Counted from the first letter of the stretch, positions 1 to 6,878 are shown. The stretch is DNA of 34,015 nt from Egaibacter sp046050465 (GCA_046050465.1 JBJOPS010000017.1:1-34015), one strand, 5' to 3'. The notes: generated from the letters alone by a model not told the origin. Numbers and translations are program-made.

Positions 1-100
1 TGACCCTAACCCCGAATCAGTACCGTTCAGAAGTTAGATTTTCCGGCTGTTGACCCTAACCCCGAATCAGTACCGTTCAGAAGTTAGATTTTCCGGCTGT
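1..100. repeat. 50-bp tandem direct repeat, two copies
   Basis: Bases 1-50 and 51-100 are identical, and each unit begins TGACCCTAACCCCG. The array starts exactly at the window edge, so more copies may lie upstream. I see no coding frame or known element end in the unit. It may be a true tandem duplication beside the insertion sequence, or an assembly artefact if the window edge is a contig edge. Confidence 0.9.
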
Positions 101-121
101 TTGCTTGCCTTGCAGGCTGGC

Positions 122-141
122 CTTAACAGGCTGCTGAAATA
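122..141 (+). repeat. Left terminal inverted repeat of the IS
   Basis: CTTAACAGGCTGCTGAAATA matches the reverse complement of 1442-1461 at 19 of 20 positions. The true terminus is probably at 127, if TTAA is the target site. Confidence 0.75.
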
Positions 142-1456
142 CCTCAGACCGATGTCACCTGCTACCCCTGCTCGGCCGTTATAGACAAAGCGATATTGCA
201 AGCCCCCACAACACCAGACCATGCGCGCAGCCGATACTTTTACCGAGAGCTTGTTCACCATGCGCCACCTGGACGACTTCGTGCCGGACAGCCATCCCCT
301 GCGCCCGGTGCGCAAGATGGTCAACCAGGCATTGAAGAACATCGAACCCCTGCTCTCGGGCATGTATGCCGCCGACGTCAAAGGTGGTCGCCCCAGCATT
401 GCACCAGAGAAGCTGCTGCGTGCCATGCTGCTGCAAATTTTCTACAGCATCCGCTCCGAGCGCATGCTCATGGAGCAAACCCAGTACAACCTGTTGTTTC
501 GCTGGTTCATCGGCCTGTCCATGGACGACAAGGTCTGGGTGCCCACCGTCTTCACCAAGAACCGTGAACGCCTGATTGAGCATGACGCAGTCATCCAACT
601 CTTCAACGAAGTTTTAGCCATTGCCAACCAGAACGAATGGCTCTGTGGCGAGCACTTCAGCGTGGACGGCACGCTGATCCAGGCCTGGGCTGGTCACAAG
701 AGCTTTGCGCGTAAAGATGGCAGCGACGATGACACGGGCAACTTCAAAGGGCAGAGGCGCAGCAACGACACCCACGAGTCCACCACCGATGTCGATGCAC
801 GGCTATACCGCAAGGGCAATACGGCCAGTGAACTGCGCTACATGGGCCACACCCTGGCCGACAACCGCCACGGCCTGATTGCCAGCGCCATGGTCACCAC
901 GGCAGATGGCTATGCTGAACGAGAAGCGGCCAAGGCAATGATCAAGGATGCCAAGCAAGTCGCCCGCGAGCAGGCTCAAATCACCCTGGGCGCAGACAAG
1001 GGCTACGACGCAGCAGAGTTCATTGAGGCGTTGACGCAAATGAAGGTGGCACCCCATGTGGCGCAGAACACCAGTGGGCGCAAATCAGCGGTGCCAGACG
1101 ACATCGCCAAGACCGACGGCTACGCAATATCTCAGCAAAAGCGCAAACTCATTGAACAAGGGTTTGGCTGGGCCAAGTTCGCGGGTCACATCCGCCAGGT
1201 GATGGTGCGTGGTTTGAAGAAGGTGGACCAGCTATTTGTGCTGACGATGGCGGCCTACAACCTCACGCGCATGCGTACCTTGGGACAAATCCGTCTGCAG
1301 ACGGCGTAGGGACGGGAAAATGATGAAAAACGACCTCAATACAGTCGAGAATCGCCCCAAAAAGGGCATGGTTTCCAAATTGCGAAATCAGTTCAGCAAT
1401 ATTCCACTCAGGCGGGTAGCGAGGTCGGTTTTGCAGTTCAATATTTCAGCAGCCTG
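127..1456 (+). mobile_element. IS5-like insertion sequence, apparently intact
   Basis: The element is about 1.33 kb and carries one transposase gene bounded by imperfect terminal inverted repeats (left near 122-141, right near 1442-1461). The repeats share CAGGCTGCTGAAATA on the left and its complement on the right. Immediately outside lie TTAA (123-126) and CTAA (1457-1460). Both fit the YTAR-type target reported for some IS5-family members, but they are not identical, so a clean target duplication is not proven. The right end lies inside the 3' part of the minus-strand lipoprotein gene. The exact ends are my estimate. Confidence 0.8.
221..1309 (+). CDS. IS5-family DDE transposase
   Basis: The 362-residue protein catalyses cut-and-paste movement of the element that carries it. 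It has the layout of IS5-group transposases: an N-terminal region with the family signature YSIRSERMLMEQ (about residues 75-86), then an RNase H-like catalytic core. Likely DDE residues are D149 in HFSVDGTLIQAW, D259 in GADKGYD and E312 in the KLIEQGFGWAKF stretch near the C terminus. The frame is open with no stop or shift, so the enzyme may be active. The ATG at 221 gives a length normal for the group. No second frame is needed. It is certainly a transposase; the exact IS subgroup is not determined. Confidence 0.93.
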   Translation: MRAADTFTESLFTMRHLDDFVPDSHPLRPVRKMVNQALKNIEPLLSGMYAADVKGGRPSIAPEKLLRAMLLQIFYSIRSERMLMEQTQYNLLFRWFIGLSMDDKVWVPTVFTKNRERLIEHDAVIQLFNEVLAIANQNEWLCGEHFSVDGTLIQAWAGHKSFARKDGSDDDTGNFKGQRRSNDTHESTTDVDARLYRKGNTASELRYMGHTLADNRHGLIASAMVTTADGYAEREAAKAMIKDAKQVAREQAQITLGADKGYDAAEFIEALTQMKVAPHVAQNTSGRKSAVPDDIAKTDGYAISQQKRKLIEQGFGWAKFAGHIRQVMVRGLKKVDQLFVLTMAAYNLTRMRTLGQIRLQTA

Positions 1457-1752
1457 CTAAGACGCCAGTAGTCACGTTCGGTTATTTCGTCAGGCAGCCA
1501 TACTCTCGGCCATCCAATCAGGTCAGCAAACAGGTTCGATCTGATTTGAAGAGATCGGCCATCTGAAAAGAGAGCCCAGTCCCCTGACATTTTGAAATTG
1601 CCTTTGTCATATGCCACGATGTGCACGGTTTCGGTTTCTTTCCCGAGGGAAATGTTTTCGCTACAACCACATAGTTGTATTCCAAAAATAACGCTGGAGA
1701 GCAGGGCAATCCGGGCCATAAAAATCGGGGACAGACCACGTTTTCCGTTCAT
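1438..1752 (-). CDS. Small putative lipoprotein, 3' end replaced by the IS
   Basis: The open frame gives 104 residues. I chose the ATG at 1752 because it overlaps the stop of the upstream RTX gene as ATGA, which implies translational coupling. The N terminus has basic residues, a hydrophobic stretch (about 13-27) and a lipobox-like QLCGC with C30 as the likely lipidated cysteine, so an outer- or inner-membrane lipoprotein is expected. The rest has no family I recognise. The last few residues are encoded by the IS terminal repeat. Joining the flanks across the IS at one YTAR site gives a frame that ends at a TGA around 77-79, so the original protein was probably about 10 residues longer. An immunity or accessory role is only a guess from position. 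Confidence 0.6.
   Translation of the reverse strand: MNGKRGLSPIFMARIALLSSVIFGIQLCGCSENISLGKETETVHIVAYDKGNFKMSGDWALFSDGRSLQIRSNLFADLIGWPRVWLPDEITERDYWRLSRLLKY
1442..1461 (-). repeat. Right terminal inverted repeat of the IS
   Basis: TATTTCAGCAGCCTGCTAAG is the inverted partner of 122-141. On the minus strand it supplies the last few codons of the lipoprotein gene that runs into it. Confidence 0.75.
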
Positions 1753-4217
1753 GCCGCCTCCCGCCACATTGCCCCATTCGCGCTGCCGACGCTGTCACGC
1801 CAGCGCCGATTTTCGCCGGCCTCCTCACGTGCCACGCCTTCCTTGAAGCGCAGGGTGTCGCTGTTGCCGGCGGTGGTGTCGCTATCGATCACCGTGTCCT
1901 GGCCATACCCCCGCCCAAAGACGTAGGTGTCGGCACCGGACTCACCCGCCAGCACATCGTTGCCCGCACCGCCGGAGATCAGGTCGTCGCCAGCACCGCC
2001 GTAAATGCGGTCATCGCCGCCTTGGCCGAACAGGCGGTCGTTGCCGTTGTAGCCATAGAGGGTGTCCTTTCCGTCGCCCGCCAGCACGATGTCGGGCTTG
2101 TCGGTGAGCCCGGTGACGTCGTCGCCAGCAGTGAGACGGCGCACCTTGAATTCGTTTAGCAAGGCCGCGATGCCTGCCGTTTGCGGCAGGGTATCCATCA
2201 GCGTGTCGAAGTCGGCGATCCCCTGCCAGTTGGTGCCGGAGAGGAAGTTGCCCGCATAGCGATCCAGGTCGAGCAGGTCGGCGAGGTGGTTTTGCGGGTC
2301 GGCGGTTTTCTTGGCTGCGAGGGCTTGATTGAGTTGAGTGGCATCGAGCCGCAAGCCGCTGTCATCGATGATGAGTTCGATCTGGTCGAGGTAGGGCTTC
2401 AGGCGCGTCTGCATCACTAGGCTGGCATAGACCGATTCCTTCAGGCTGTCGTAGGCTTGTTGCAGCAGGTCGAGCTGTCCCTGTGAGAAGTTCACGCGCA
2501 AGGTGGGCATGGCTTCGATGGCCATGGCAGCGCCACCACTGCTGCTGCCACCGCCCGAACCCGCCGAGATGGCCAGGCCCCAGTTGGCCCCGGCGGTCTG
2601 GCTCTTCTGCTCGGGCAGGTTGAAGAAGTACTGGCCGTTGAAGGCTTCGAGCACATGGAGCTTCCGGCTCCAGTCGCTGATCAGGTTGCGGTAGTGCTCC
2701 GAGAGGTACATTCCGCCGAAGTCGGTCATCAGCGCCGCGCCGCCACCGCCGCCTACGCTGCCGGAGGAAACCGCCGCGAAGGCCACGGTGTCGATACTGC
2801 TGCTGCGTCGTGCATTGCCGAAGGCTTCGTACTGGATGCGGTATTGGCCAGAGGCGCGTTCCTCCAGGCTTTTGGCCATGCCGGAGGTATCGGCCCAGGC
2901 GGTGATGAGTTGGTCGAGCAGGGCCTTTTGTTCGGAGCGAGTCGTGGCAGACTGAAACTGGGCAATCACCCCGGCGACGCTGCCGGACTGGGCGGCCGCT
3001 TGTTGCAGTTCGCGCACGTTGCCCGCACCGCCCATGGTGGGCAGGCTCCGGAGCGCTTCGGGGACTTCGATCTCGTTAGCGAACTGGGTGTCGAAGGTGT
3101 CGCTGGCGAGATGGAATTCGCCCATGCCGCTAGTCGTGCCATCGGCGCGGGTGAAGCTGCCTTCGCGGCTCAAGACGTTGCCATTGGCCAAGCCCTGATT
3201 CTTGAGGGTGTTGGCGAGGTTCAGCGAAACGATGCCAGCGTCGGCCAAGGAAATCAGTTCGCCTGCGCCGGTCTGACCGTCCTGTGAGGTATCGCGCCAG
3301 AGTTTGAGTTCGGCGAAGGCAGGGTCAGAGGCGTCGAGGATGCCGTCGCCGTTGCTGTCCAATGCGGCAAGTGCGGCAAAACCGTTGGGGGCCAGCGTGC
3401 CGTTGGGCAGCACGGTGAAGTCGCCGAACAGTTCGGCACCGGTGTCGATGGCGCCGTTGGCGTTGCGGTCCCAGACCAAGAGGGCGTCGTCTTTGCCGGC
3501 CCAGCCGGTCTTGGTCTGGATGCCGTCGCCGTCGTGGTCGAAATAGACGTTGCTGGCGAGGCCCACCGTCTCGAGGCCGTCGCCGTCGAGGTCTAGGATG
3601 ATGGGGTCGCGGGGCCAGACCCAGTTTTTGGCGCGGTCAAATAGGTCTTTGATGTTCTTGCCGAAATCACTGAGGTTTTTGCTCAGATCAAGCAGCGAGT
3701 CGAGGATGTCTTTTTCGAGTTGATCCAAGAATCTGTCAAGGCGATCACGCGGAATGTCCTCCAAGCGCTTCGTCGGATCCAGATCACGAGGGAAATTTTC
3801 GGGTAATGTCCTCGGGTCGGTCTGCTTGTCCGTAATCAAATCGCCTTGCTTCAACGCGTCTGCTACTCTTTCTGCGATTTGCCTGTCGGTGGCACCTTCC
3901 GGAGCGTTTCTTCCAATCTCTCGGCCCTTATCGTTGTTGATAAGGTCGCCGCGCATATCACGTTGGCCTACTTCGCCACGATTCCAGTTATTTCCATTGG
4001 TGCGTTCAATGTGATCTCCGGAGGCTCTTGCTACATCCTCCCCTGCCTTTTTCGTCACTATTGCGCTCTGATACGTATGACGAAATGCGTCGTACTGCAG
4101 ATCGTTCAAATTCTGGGGTCTACCAAGGTTTGGAGCCGGGTTGCCAAGGTCTGTCCAGGCGTTGTACGCGAGATGTTCGGCGACATCACGCGCCCCTCTG
4201 ATTTGTGTCCAATCCAT
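1749..4217 (-). CDS. RTX/calcium-binding protein, putative type I secretion substrate
   Basis: The protein has 822 residues and no Sec signal, as expected for type I secretion. Residues 1-110 contain AFRHTYQSA (44-52) and DLINNDKGREIG (91-102), which resemble a DUF6973-type domain as I remember it. Residues 201-310 carry calcium-loop motifs: DLDGDGLET, DHDGDGIQT, DRNANGAID and DSNGDGILD. Residues 465-489 are shared with the short protein at 4944-5309. Glycine-serine-rich linkers follow near 489-497 and 551-563. RTX nonapeptides lie at about 710-765 (GGDDRIYGG, GAGDDLISGG and others). The RTX block ends abruptly and is followed by a tail (SVGSAN...W..AA) resembling that of the short protein, so an internal deletion near the C terminus is possible. 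A strong AAGGAGA ribosome site precedes the ATG. The activity is unknown; a toxin role is inference. Confidence 0.8.
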   Translation of the reverse strand: MDWTQIRGARDVAEHLAYNAWTDLGNPAPNLGRPQNLNDLQYDAFRHTYQSAIVTKKAGEDVARASGDHIERTNGNNWNRGEVGQRDMRGDLINNDKGREIGRNAPEGATDRQIAERVADALKQGDLITDKQTDPRTLPENFPRDLDPTKRLEDIPRDRLDRFLDQLEKDILDSLLDLSKNLSDFGKNIKDLFDRAKNWVWPRDPIILDLDGDGLETVGLASNVYFDHDGDGIQTKTGWAGKDDALLVWDRNANGAIDTGAELFGDFTVLPNGTLAPNGFAALAALDSNGDGILDASDPAFAELKLWRDTSQDGQTGAGELISLADAGIVSLNLANTLKNQGLANGNVLSREGSFTRADGTTSGMGEFHLASDTFDTQFANEIEVPEALRSLPTMGGAGNVRELQQAAAQSGSVAGVIAQFQSATTRSEQKALLDQLITAWADTSGMAKSLEERASGQYRIQYEAFGNARRSSSIDTVAFAAVSSGSVGGGGGAALMTDFGGMYLSEHYRNLISDWSRKLHVLEAFNGQYFFNLPEQKSQTAGANWGLAISAGSGGGSSSGGAAMAIEAMPTLRVNFSQGQLDLLQQAYDSLKESVYASLVMQTRLKPYLDQIELIIDDSGLRLDATQLNQALAAKKTADPQNHLADLLDLDRYAGNFLSGTNWQGIADFDTLMDTLPQTAGIAALLNEFKVRRLTAGDDVTGLTDKPDIVLAGDGKDTLYGYNGNDRLFGQGGDDRIYGGAGDDLISGGAGNDVLAGESGADTYVFGRGYGQDTVIDSDTTAGNSDTLRFKEGVAREEAGENRRWRDSVGSANGAMWREAA
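2751..2801 (-). repeat. 51-bp segment identical to 4980-5030
   Basis: The segment lies inside the RTX gene and encodes SSIDTVAFAAVSSGSVG. It is identical base for base to the copy in the short chimeric gene, with weaker similarity continuing to about 2830. Confidence 0.9.
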
Positions 4218-4219
4218 AT

Positions 4220-4792
4220 TCAGTCTCCTTTATGAAATTTGATCAAAAGATTTTTGATGCCGTCTTGAGAATGTTTTTTTTCAACCACGAATTGCATTGA
4301 ACGATCCGCGCATGATGAAGCCGCATTCGCCAAGTCGAAATCCAACTTATGGTCATCAACAAGATAAATGCGCGAAATCGTCTTTTCCTTAAAGAACAGG
4401 ATGTACCAGTAACGACCATCACTATCCGGAGATGGCAATAGCGCGTTGCGCGCAGCGTCTGTTTGTGCAATCGATAGTGCTTTGATGCCGCCTACAATTA
4501 GGTTTCCGAATGTTCTCTGCTGTAGCAAGCACATGACGACTTCGTCATCGCTCATCAATGCCCCCATAGGGCGCACTCCTTCAATGACGCTTAGCGCGTT
4601 GAGATAGAAAGTCGGCATTTCATAAGATCGGATTAATGACTCACGTTCGCGCTCTCCATACCAAATCCATGTGGCCACTGCTATTGCGGCGACAACAAAC
4701 AGCCCGAACAGCCACACCAGCGCTTTCCAGGCAACCCGCAAGATGCGTTTGACAGGGTCGCGATCTGCAATCTTTAAATCAGCTATCTTCAC
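4220..4792 (-). CDS. Single-helix membrane protein, possible immunity or accessory protein
   Basis: The frame gives 190 residues, with a basic N terminus, one strong transmembrane helix at about 25-45 and a C-terminal domain of about 145 residues, probably periplasmic. The start is GTG at 4792. It overlaps the stop of the short exporter fragment upstream (GTGA) and has a near-perfect AAGGAGG ribosome site that lies inside that exporter fragment. Its stop lies two bases before the ATG of the RTX gene, so the two are almost certainly co-translated. I recognise no family. Pairing with the RTX gene suggests immunity to, or assistance of, that protein, but nothing in the sequence proves it. Confidence 0.65.
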   Translation of the reverse strand: MKIADLKIADRDPVKRILRVAWKALVWLFGLFVVAAIAVATWIWYGERERESLIRSYEMPTFYLNALSVIEGVRPMGALMSDDEVVMCLLQQRTFGNLIVGGIKALSIAQTDAARNALLPSPDSDGRYWYILFFKEKTISRIYLVDDHKLDFDLANAASSCADRSMQFVVEKKHSQDGIKNLLIKFHKGD

Positions 4793-4947
4793 GATTCCTC
4801 CTTCACCAAACTCATATGCATGGCATGCTGCCCCATATTCACCACCTCATCCACTTGCAAACCCTTGGGTACCTGGTGCGTGATGAAGATCATCGTCACC
4901 TTGCCCTTGAGGCGGTTGATGGTCTGGGCGAAGTGCTCGGCGGTCAT
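4789..4947 (-). pseudogene. Orphan C-terminal fragment of a type I secretion ABC exporter (HlyB-like)
   Basis: This 52-codon frame starts at an ATG overlapping the stop of the upstream gene (ATGA) and encodes only the end of an exporter ATPase, including the H-loop IFITHQ. It matches the last codons of the larger fragment at 5915-6418, with two extra residues (ES) at its end. It lacks Walker A, the signature motif and Walker B, so it cannot be an ATPase. Its 3' end carries the ribosome site and overlapping GTG of the next gene, which may be why it has been kept. Confidence 0.8.
4798..4945 (-). repeat. 148-bp direct repeat, copy 1 (exporter 3' end)
   Basis: This copy matches 5918-6065 over its full length with nine substitutions and no gaps. 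In the exporter frame all nine are at third codon positions and synonymous. Confidence 0.9.
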
Positions 4948-5309
4948 GCCGCCTGCTCCCACACGGAATCGTTGGCGCTGCCTACGCTGCCGGAGGAAAC
5001 CGCCGCGAAGGCCACGGTGTCGATACTGCTTGAGCGCCGCTCGTTGCCGAAGGCCGCCTTGGGGCCATTCGCTGGCAAGTCATTTAGCCATGTATTTGCT
5101 CGCTCGCTGAGCCATTGATAGCTGTCAGCAAAGACTTTTACGGCCGCATCCTTTTCCTTCCCGGGCTCGATCAGACCATTTTTAAGCAGATCAGCATATT
5201 TTCCAAAGGCAGTCTCGACACCCTCTGCAGCATAACCACCGAACTCCAAAAATTTTTTAAAATTTGGATCAGCTGTAATGGCAGATATATTTGGGGTATT
5301 GCAGATCAT
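4944..5309 (-). CDS. Short chimeric protein with a unique N-terminal part and an RTX-protein-derived tail
   Basis: The frame gives 121 residues. Residues 1-85 are not like the neighbouring RTX protein and match nothing I know. Residues 86-110 (FGNERRSSSID and onward) are nearly identical to residues 466-489 of the RTX protein. The last residues SVGSANDSVWEQAA resemble that protein's C-terminal tail. The simplest reading is a paralogous RTX gene that lost everything between those two points, or an orphan variable module left after recombination. The ATG at 5309 lies two bases after the stop of the upstream membrane-protein gene, with a weak AAGAGA ribosome site. It may be a non-functional relic or a small secreted protein. 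Confidence 0.55.
   Translation of the reverse strand: MICNTPNISAITADPNFKKFLEFGGYAAEGVETAFGKYADLLKNGLIEPGKEKDAAVKVFADSYQWLSERANTWLNDLPANGPKAAFGNERRSSSIDTVAFAAVSSGSVGSANDSVWEQAA
4980..5030 (-). repeat. 51-bp segment identical to 2751-2801
   Basis: This is the copy within the short chimeric gene. The identity ends at the point where the RTX gene enters its glycine-rich linker and the short gene passes into the C-terminal tail. Confidence 0.9.
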
Positions 5310-5312
5310 TGA

Positions 5313-5909
5313 TTATCTCTTAAAAATCTTGCAGAACAGAGTGCGGAGAAATATACAAACCCCACCGGCACATGGAACCAAAAGAAATGATGAAATTGCA
5401 CACCATATTGACAGCGTTAGCGCGCCATTTGACATCAAAGCAGGCACAATATCTCCCCGAGTTGGGGAGTCTGGCTTGTCGATCGCCCAGTAGTGAGAGT
5501 AGTCGTGAAACGAAAGCAGGGTTGCCAGCATGTATCCAGTAAAGACGATGACTACAAAATAGCCACTCATTTTGAAATAACTCATTTCAAGTCCTGTTGG
5601 CTGTGGCTTGAATCCGTCACTCCACCTGGAAATAAAAATGAAACCCCAAGGCAGTATGACCAACCACCAAATTCCAAGAAAAGTTTTTGATGCGACTGGA
5701 GTTTGAGACTGCTCGAATGCTGTTCTGAACGTTGGGAGCACATTCTCCATAGGAGCCAACAATTCTTTTAGCCATTGAATATTTTCCAAGTTAATAATAG
5801 ATAGCAGCAAACCCAATCCGATTTGCGCTATTATGTACAAAAGGAGTTGTCGCGTTGGGAATGGCTTGATCGATGATTGGGGGTTGCTATTGGATTGTTT
5901 TTTTGGCAT
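5313..5909 (-). CDS. Four-helix integral membrane protein, possible immunity or accessory protein
   Basis: The frame gives 198 residues from the ATG at 5909. A TTG one codon upstream is possible, but the AAGGAG ribosome site is better spaced for the ATG. Likely transmembrane helices lie at about 21-40, 77-94, 114-134 and 160-188, so this is an inner-membrane protein. The ribosome site lies within the last codons of the exporter gene upstream, and the stop is two bases before the next start. It is unrelated by eye to the one-helix protein at 4220-4792, although it holds the equivalent place between an exporter 3' end and a gene with RTX-family sequence. No family is recognised. Confidence 0.6.
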   Translation of the reverse strand: MPKKQSNSNPQSSIKPFPTRQLLLYIIAQIGLGLLLSIINLENIQWLKELLAPMENVLPTFRTAFEQSQTPVASKTFLGIWWLVILPWGFIFISRWSDGFKPQPTGLEMSYFKMSGYFVVIVFTGYMLATLLSFHDYSHYWAIDKPDSPTRGDIVPALMSNGALTLSIWCAISSFLLVPCAGGVCIFLRTLFCKIFKR

Positions 5910-5914
5910 CAAAC

Positions 5915-6418
5915 TTACTCCTTCACCAAACTCATGTGCATGGCATGCTGCCCCATATTCACCACCTCATCCACCTGCAAGCCCTTGGGCACCTGGTGCG
6001 TGATGAAGATCATCGTCACCTTGCCCTTGAGTCGATTGATGGTCTGCGCAAAATGCTCGGCGGTCTGCTGATCCAGATTGGAGATTGCCTCGTCGAAGAT
6101 CAGCACCTTGGGGCGCTTGAGCAGGGCGCGGGCGATGGCAATGCGCTGGCGCTGCCCGCCCGATAACCCGGTGCCGCGCTCGCCGATTTCGGTCTGATAG
6201 CCCTGTGGCAGCTTCTCGATCACTTCGTGGATTTCCGCGGCCTTGCACGCGGCGATCACGTCCTCGAAGCTCGCGTGCGGATGGGCCATGGCCAAGTTAT
6301 CGTAGATGGTGCCGGAGAACAGCACCGTCTCCTGCGGCACCACGCCGAAGGTGGCTCTGAGTTCGTTGGCAGCCAGTTGCCGGATGTCGCGCCCGTCCAG
6401 GGTAACCCGCGAGGCCAT
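5915..6418 (-). pseudogene. 5'-truncated type I secretion ABC exporter ATPase (HlyB-like)
   Basis: The 167 codons encode the C-terminal two-thirds of the nucleotide-binding domain of an RTX-type exporter: VTLDGRDIRQL, Q-loop VVPQE, signature LSGGQRQR, Walker B VLIFDEA with the D-loop, and the H-loop IFITHQ. A full protein of this family is about 700 residues, with a peptidase-like domain and six transmembrane helices ahead of this part. Those parts and Walker A are missing, and I find no GKS/GKT P-loop in any frame upstream. The product cannot power transport, so a working exporter must exist elsewhere if these proteins are secreted. Homology appears to stop near 6412. Confidence 0.85.
5918..6065 (-). 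repeat. 148-bp direct repeat, copy 2 (exporter 3' end)
   Basis: Partner of 4798-4945, offset by 1,120 bases, in the same orientation. It lies inside the longer exporter fragment. Confidence 0.9.
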
Positions 6419-6743
6419 CGCCCGCCATCCGCGTCATGCTGATCGGCGGCCAATTGATGCGGGGCGCGTGGCAGTTGAGGGGTCAGTCCGTGCAATTGCA
6501 GCACCCGACCCGGTCCAGCAGGCTGGTGGCGATCAGGCGCGTTGATGGCGTCCAGATCAAACACGCGCTGGCTGTGGGTGTCGGCTGGCATGGCTGGGGC
6601 ATGTTCCATAAATGTTCAATGTAGCATTTTGGAGAAACATGGAAACATCGCACTGCTGCATGCGGCGAATAAGGCATTTAATCTCCGCATGAATAGCGGA
6701 GAAAACTCTATATCGGGCAGGCCGACGGCGGGCCGACGTGGGC
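6419..6743. other. Gene-free stretch with decayed sequence and one palindrome
   Basis: No intact gene is seen here. Minus-strand frames over 6430-6609 give plausible peptide pieces (for example LIATSLLDRVG in one frame and LQLHGLTPQLP in another) that could be a frameshifted remnant, perhaps of the exporter's N-terminal region, but I cannot assign it. The palindrome at 6682-6702 is listed separately. No promoter stands out. Confidence 0.5.
6682..6702. promoter_or_regulatory. Palindrome TCTCCGC-N7-GCGGAGA
   Basis: Perfect 7-bp arms are separated by seven A/T-rich bases. There is no T-run, so it is more like an operator than a terminator. It lies 40 bases before the Fic remnant and may be its old operator. 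It could instead serve oxyR, about 180 bases downstream. The function is unknown. Confidence 0.45.
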
Positions 6744-6830
6744 ATGTCGTTGAACGAACGGCAGGCGAAACTGCTCAGCCGTTTACTCGACGGCTTCGGG
6801 GGCAAGCTCACCAGCAGCAAGTGGGCCGCT
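6744..6830 (+). pseudogene. Remnant of a Fic-family protein C terminus
   Basis: About 29 codons read MSLNERQAKLLSRLLDGFGG, followed by KLTSSKWAA. This closely resembles the start of the C-terminal winged-helix region of Fic/DOC-family AMP transferases (the pattern LNERQ..L.RLLD...GF.G.LT..K). The catalytic HPFxxGNGR part is absent and similarity stops after 6830. The frame runs on without a stop into oxyR, so it could be mistaken for an oxyR extension. Confidence 0.6.
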
Positions 6831-6878
6831 TGCTCTCCAGGCTGGCCATTCAGTCCTTCGATGGGACAAAATAACCCC

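Noticed and set aside
67..426. Minus-strand open frame of 119 codons spanning the IS left end
   Set aside because: It crosses the IS boundary, overlaps the transposase start and lacks any family resemblance.
2655..3287. Plus-strand open frame of 210 codons opposite the RTX gene
   Set aside because: It is antisense to calcium-loop and linker coding sequence, has no recognisable domain and no ribosome site.
6738..6878. N-terminal extension of oxyR
   Set aside because: OxyR proteins begin MTLTELKYIVA. The upstream in-frame residues are Fic-like or random, so they belong to a remnant.
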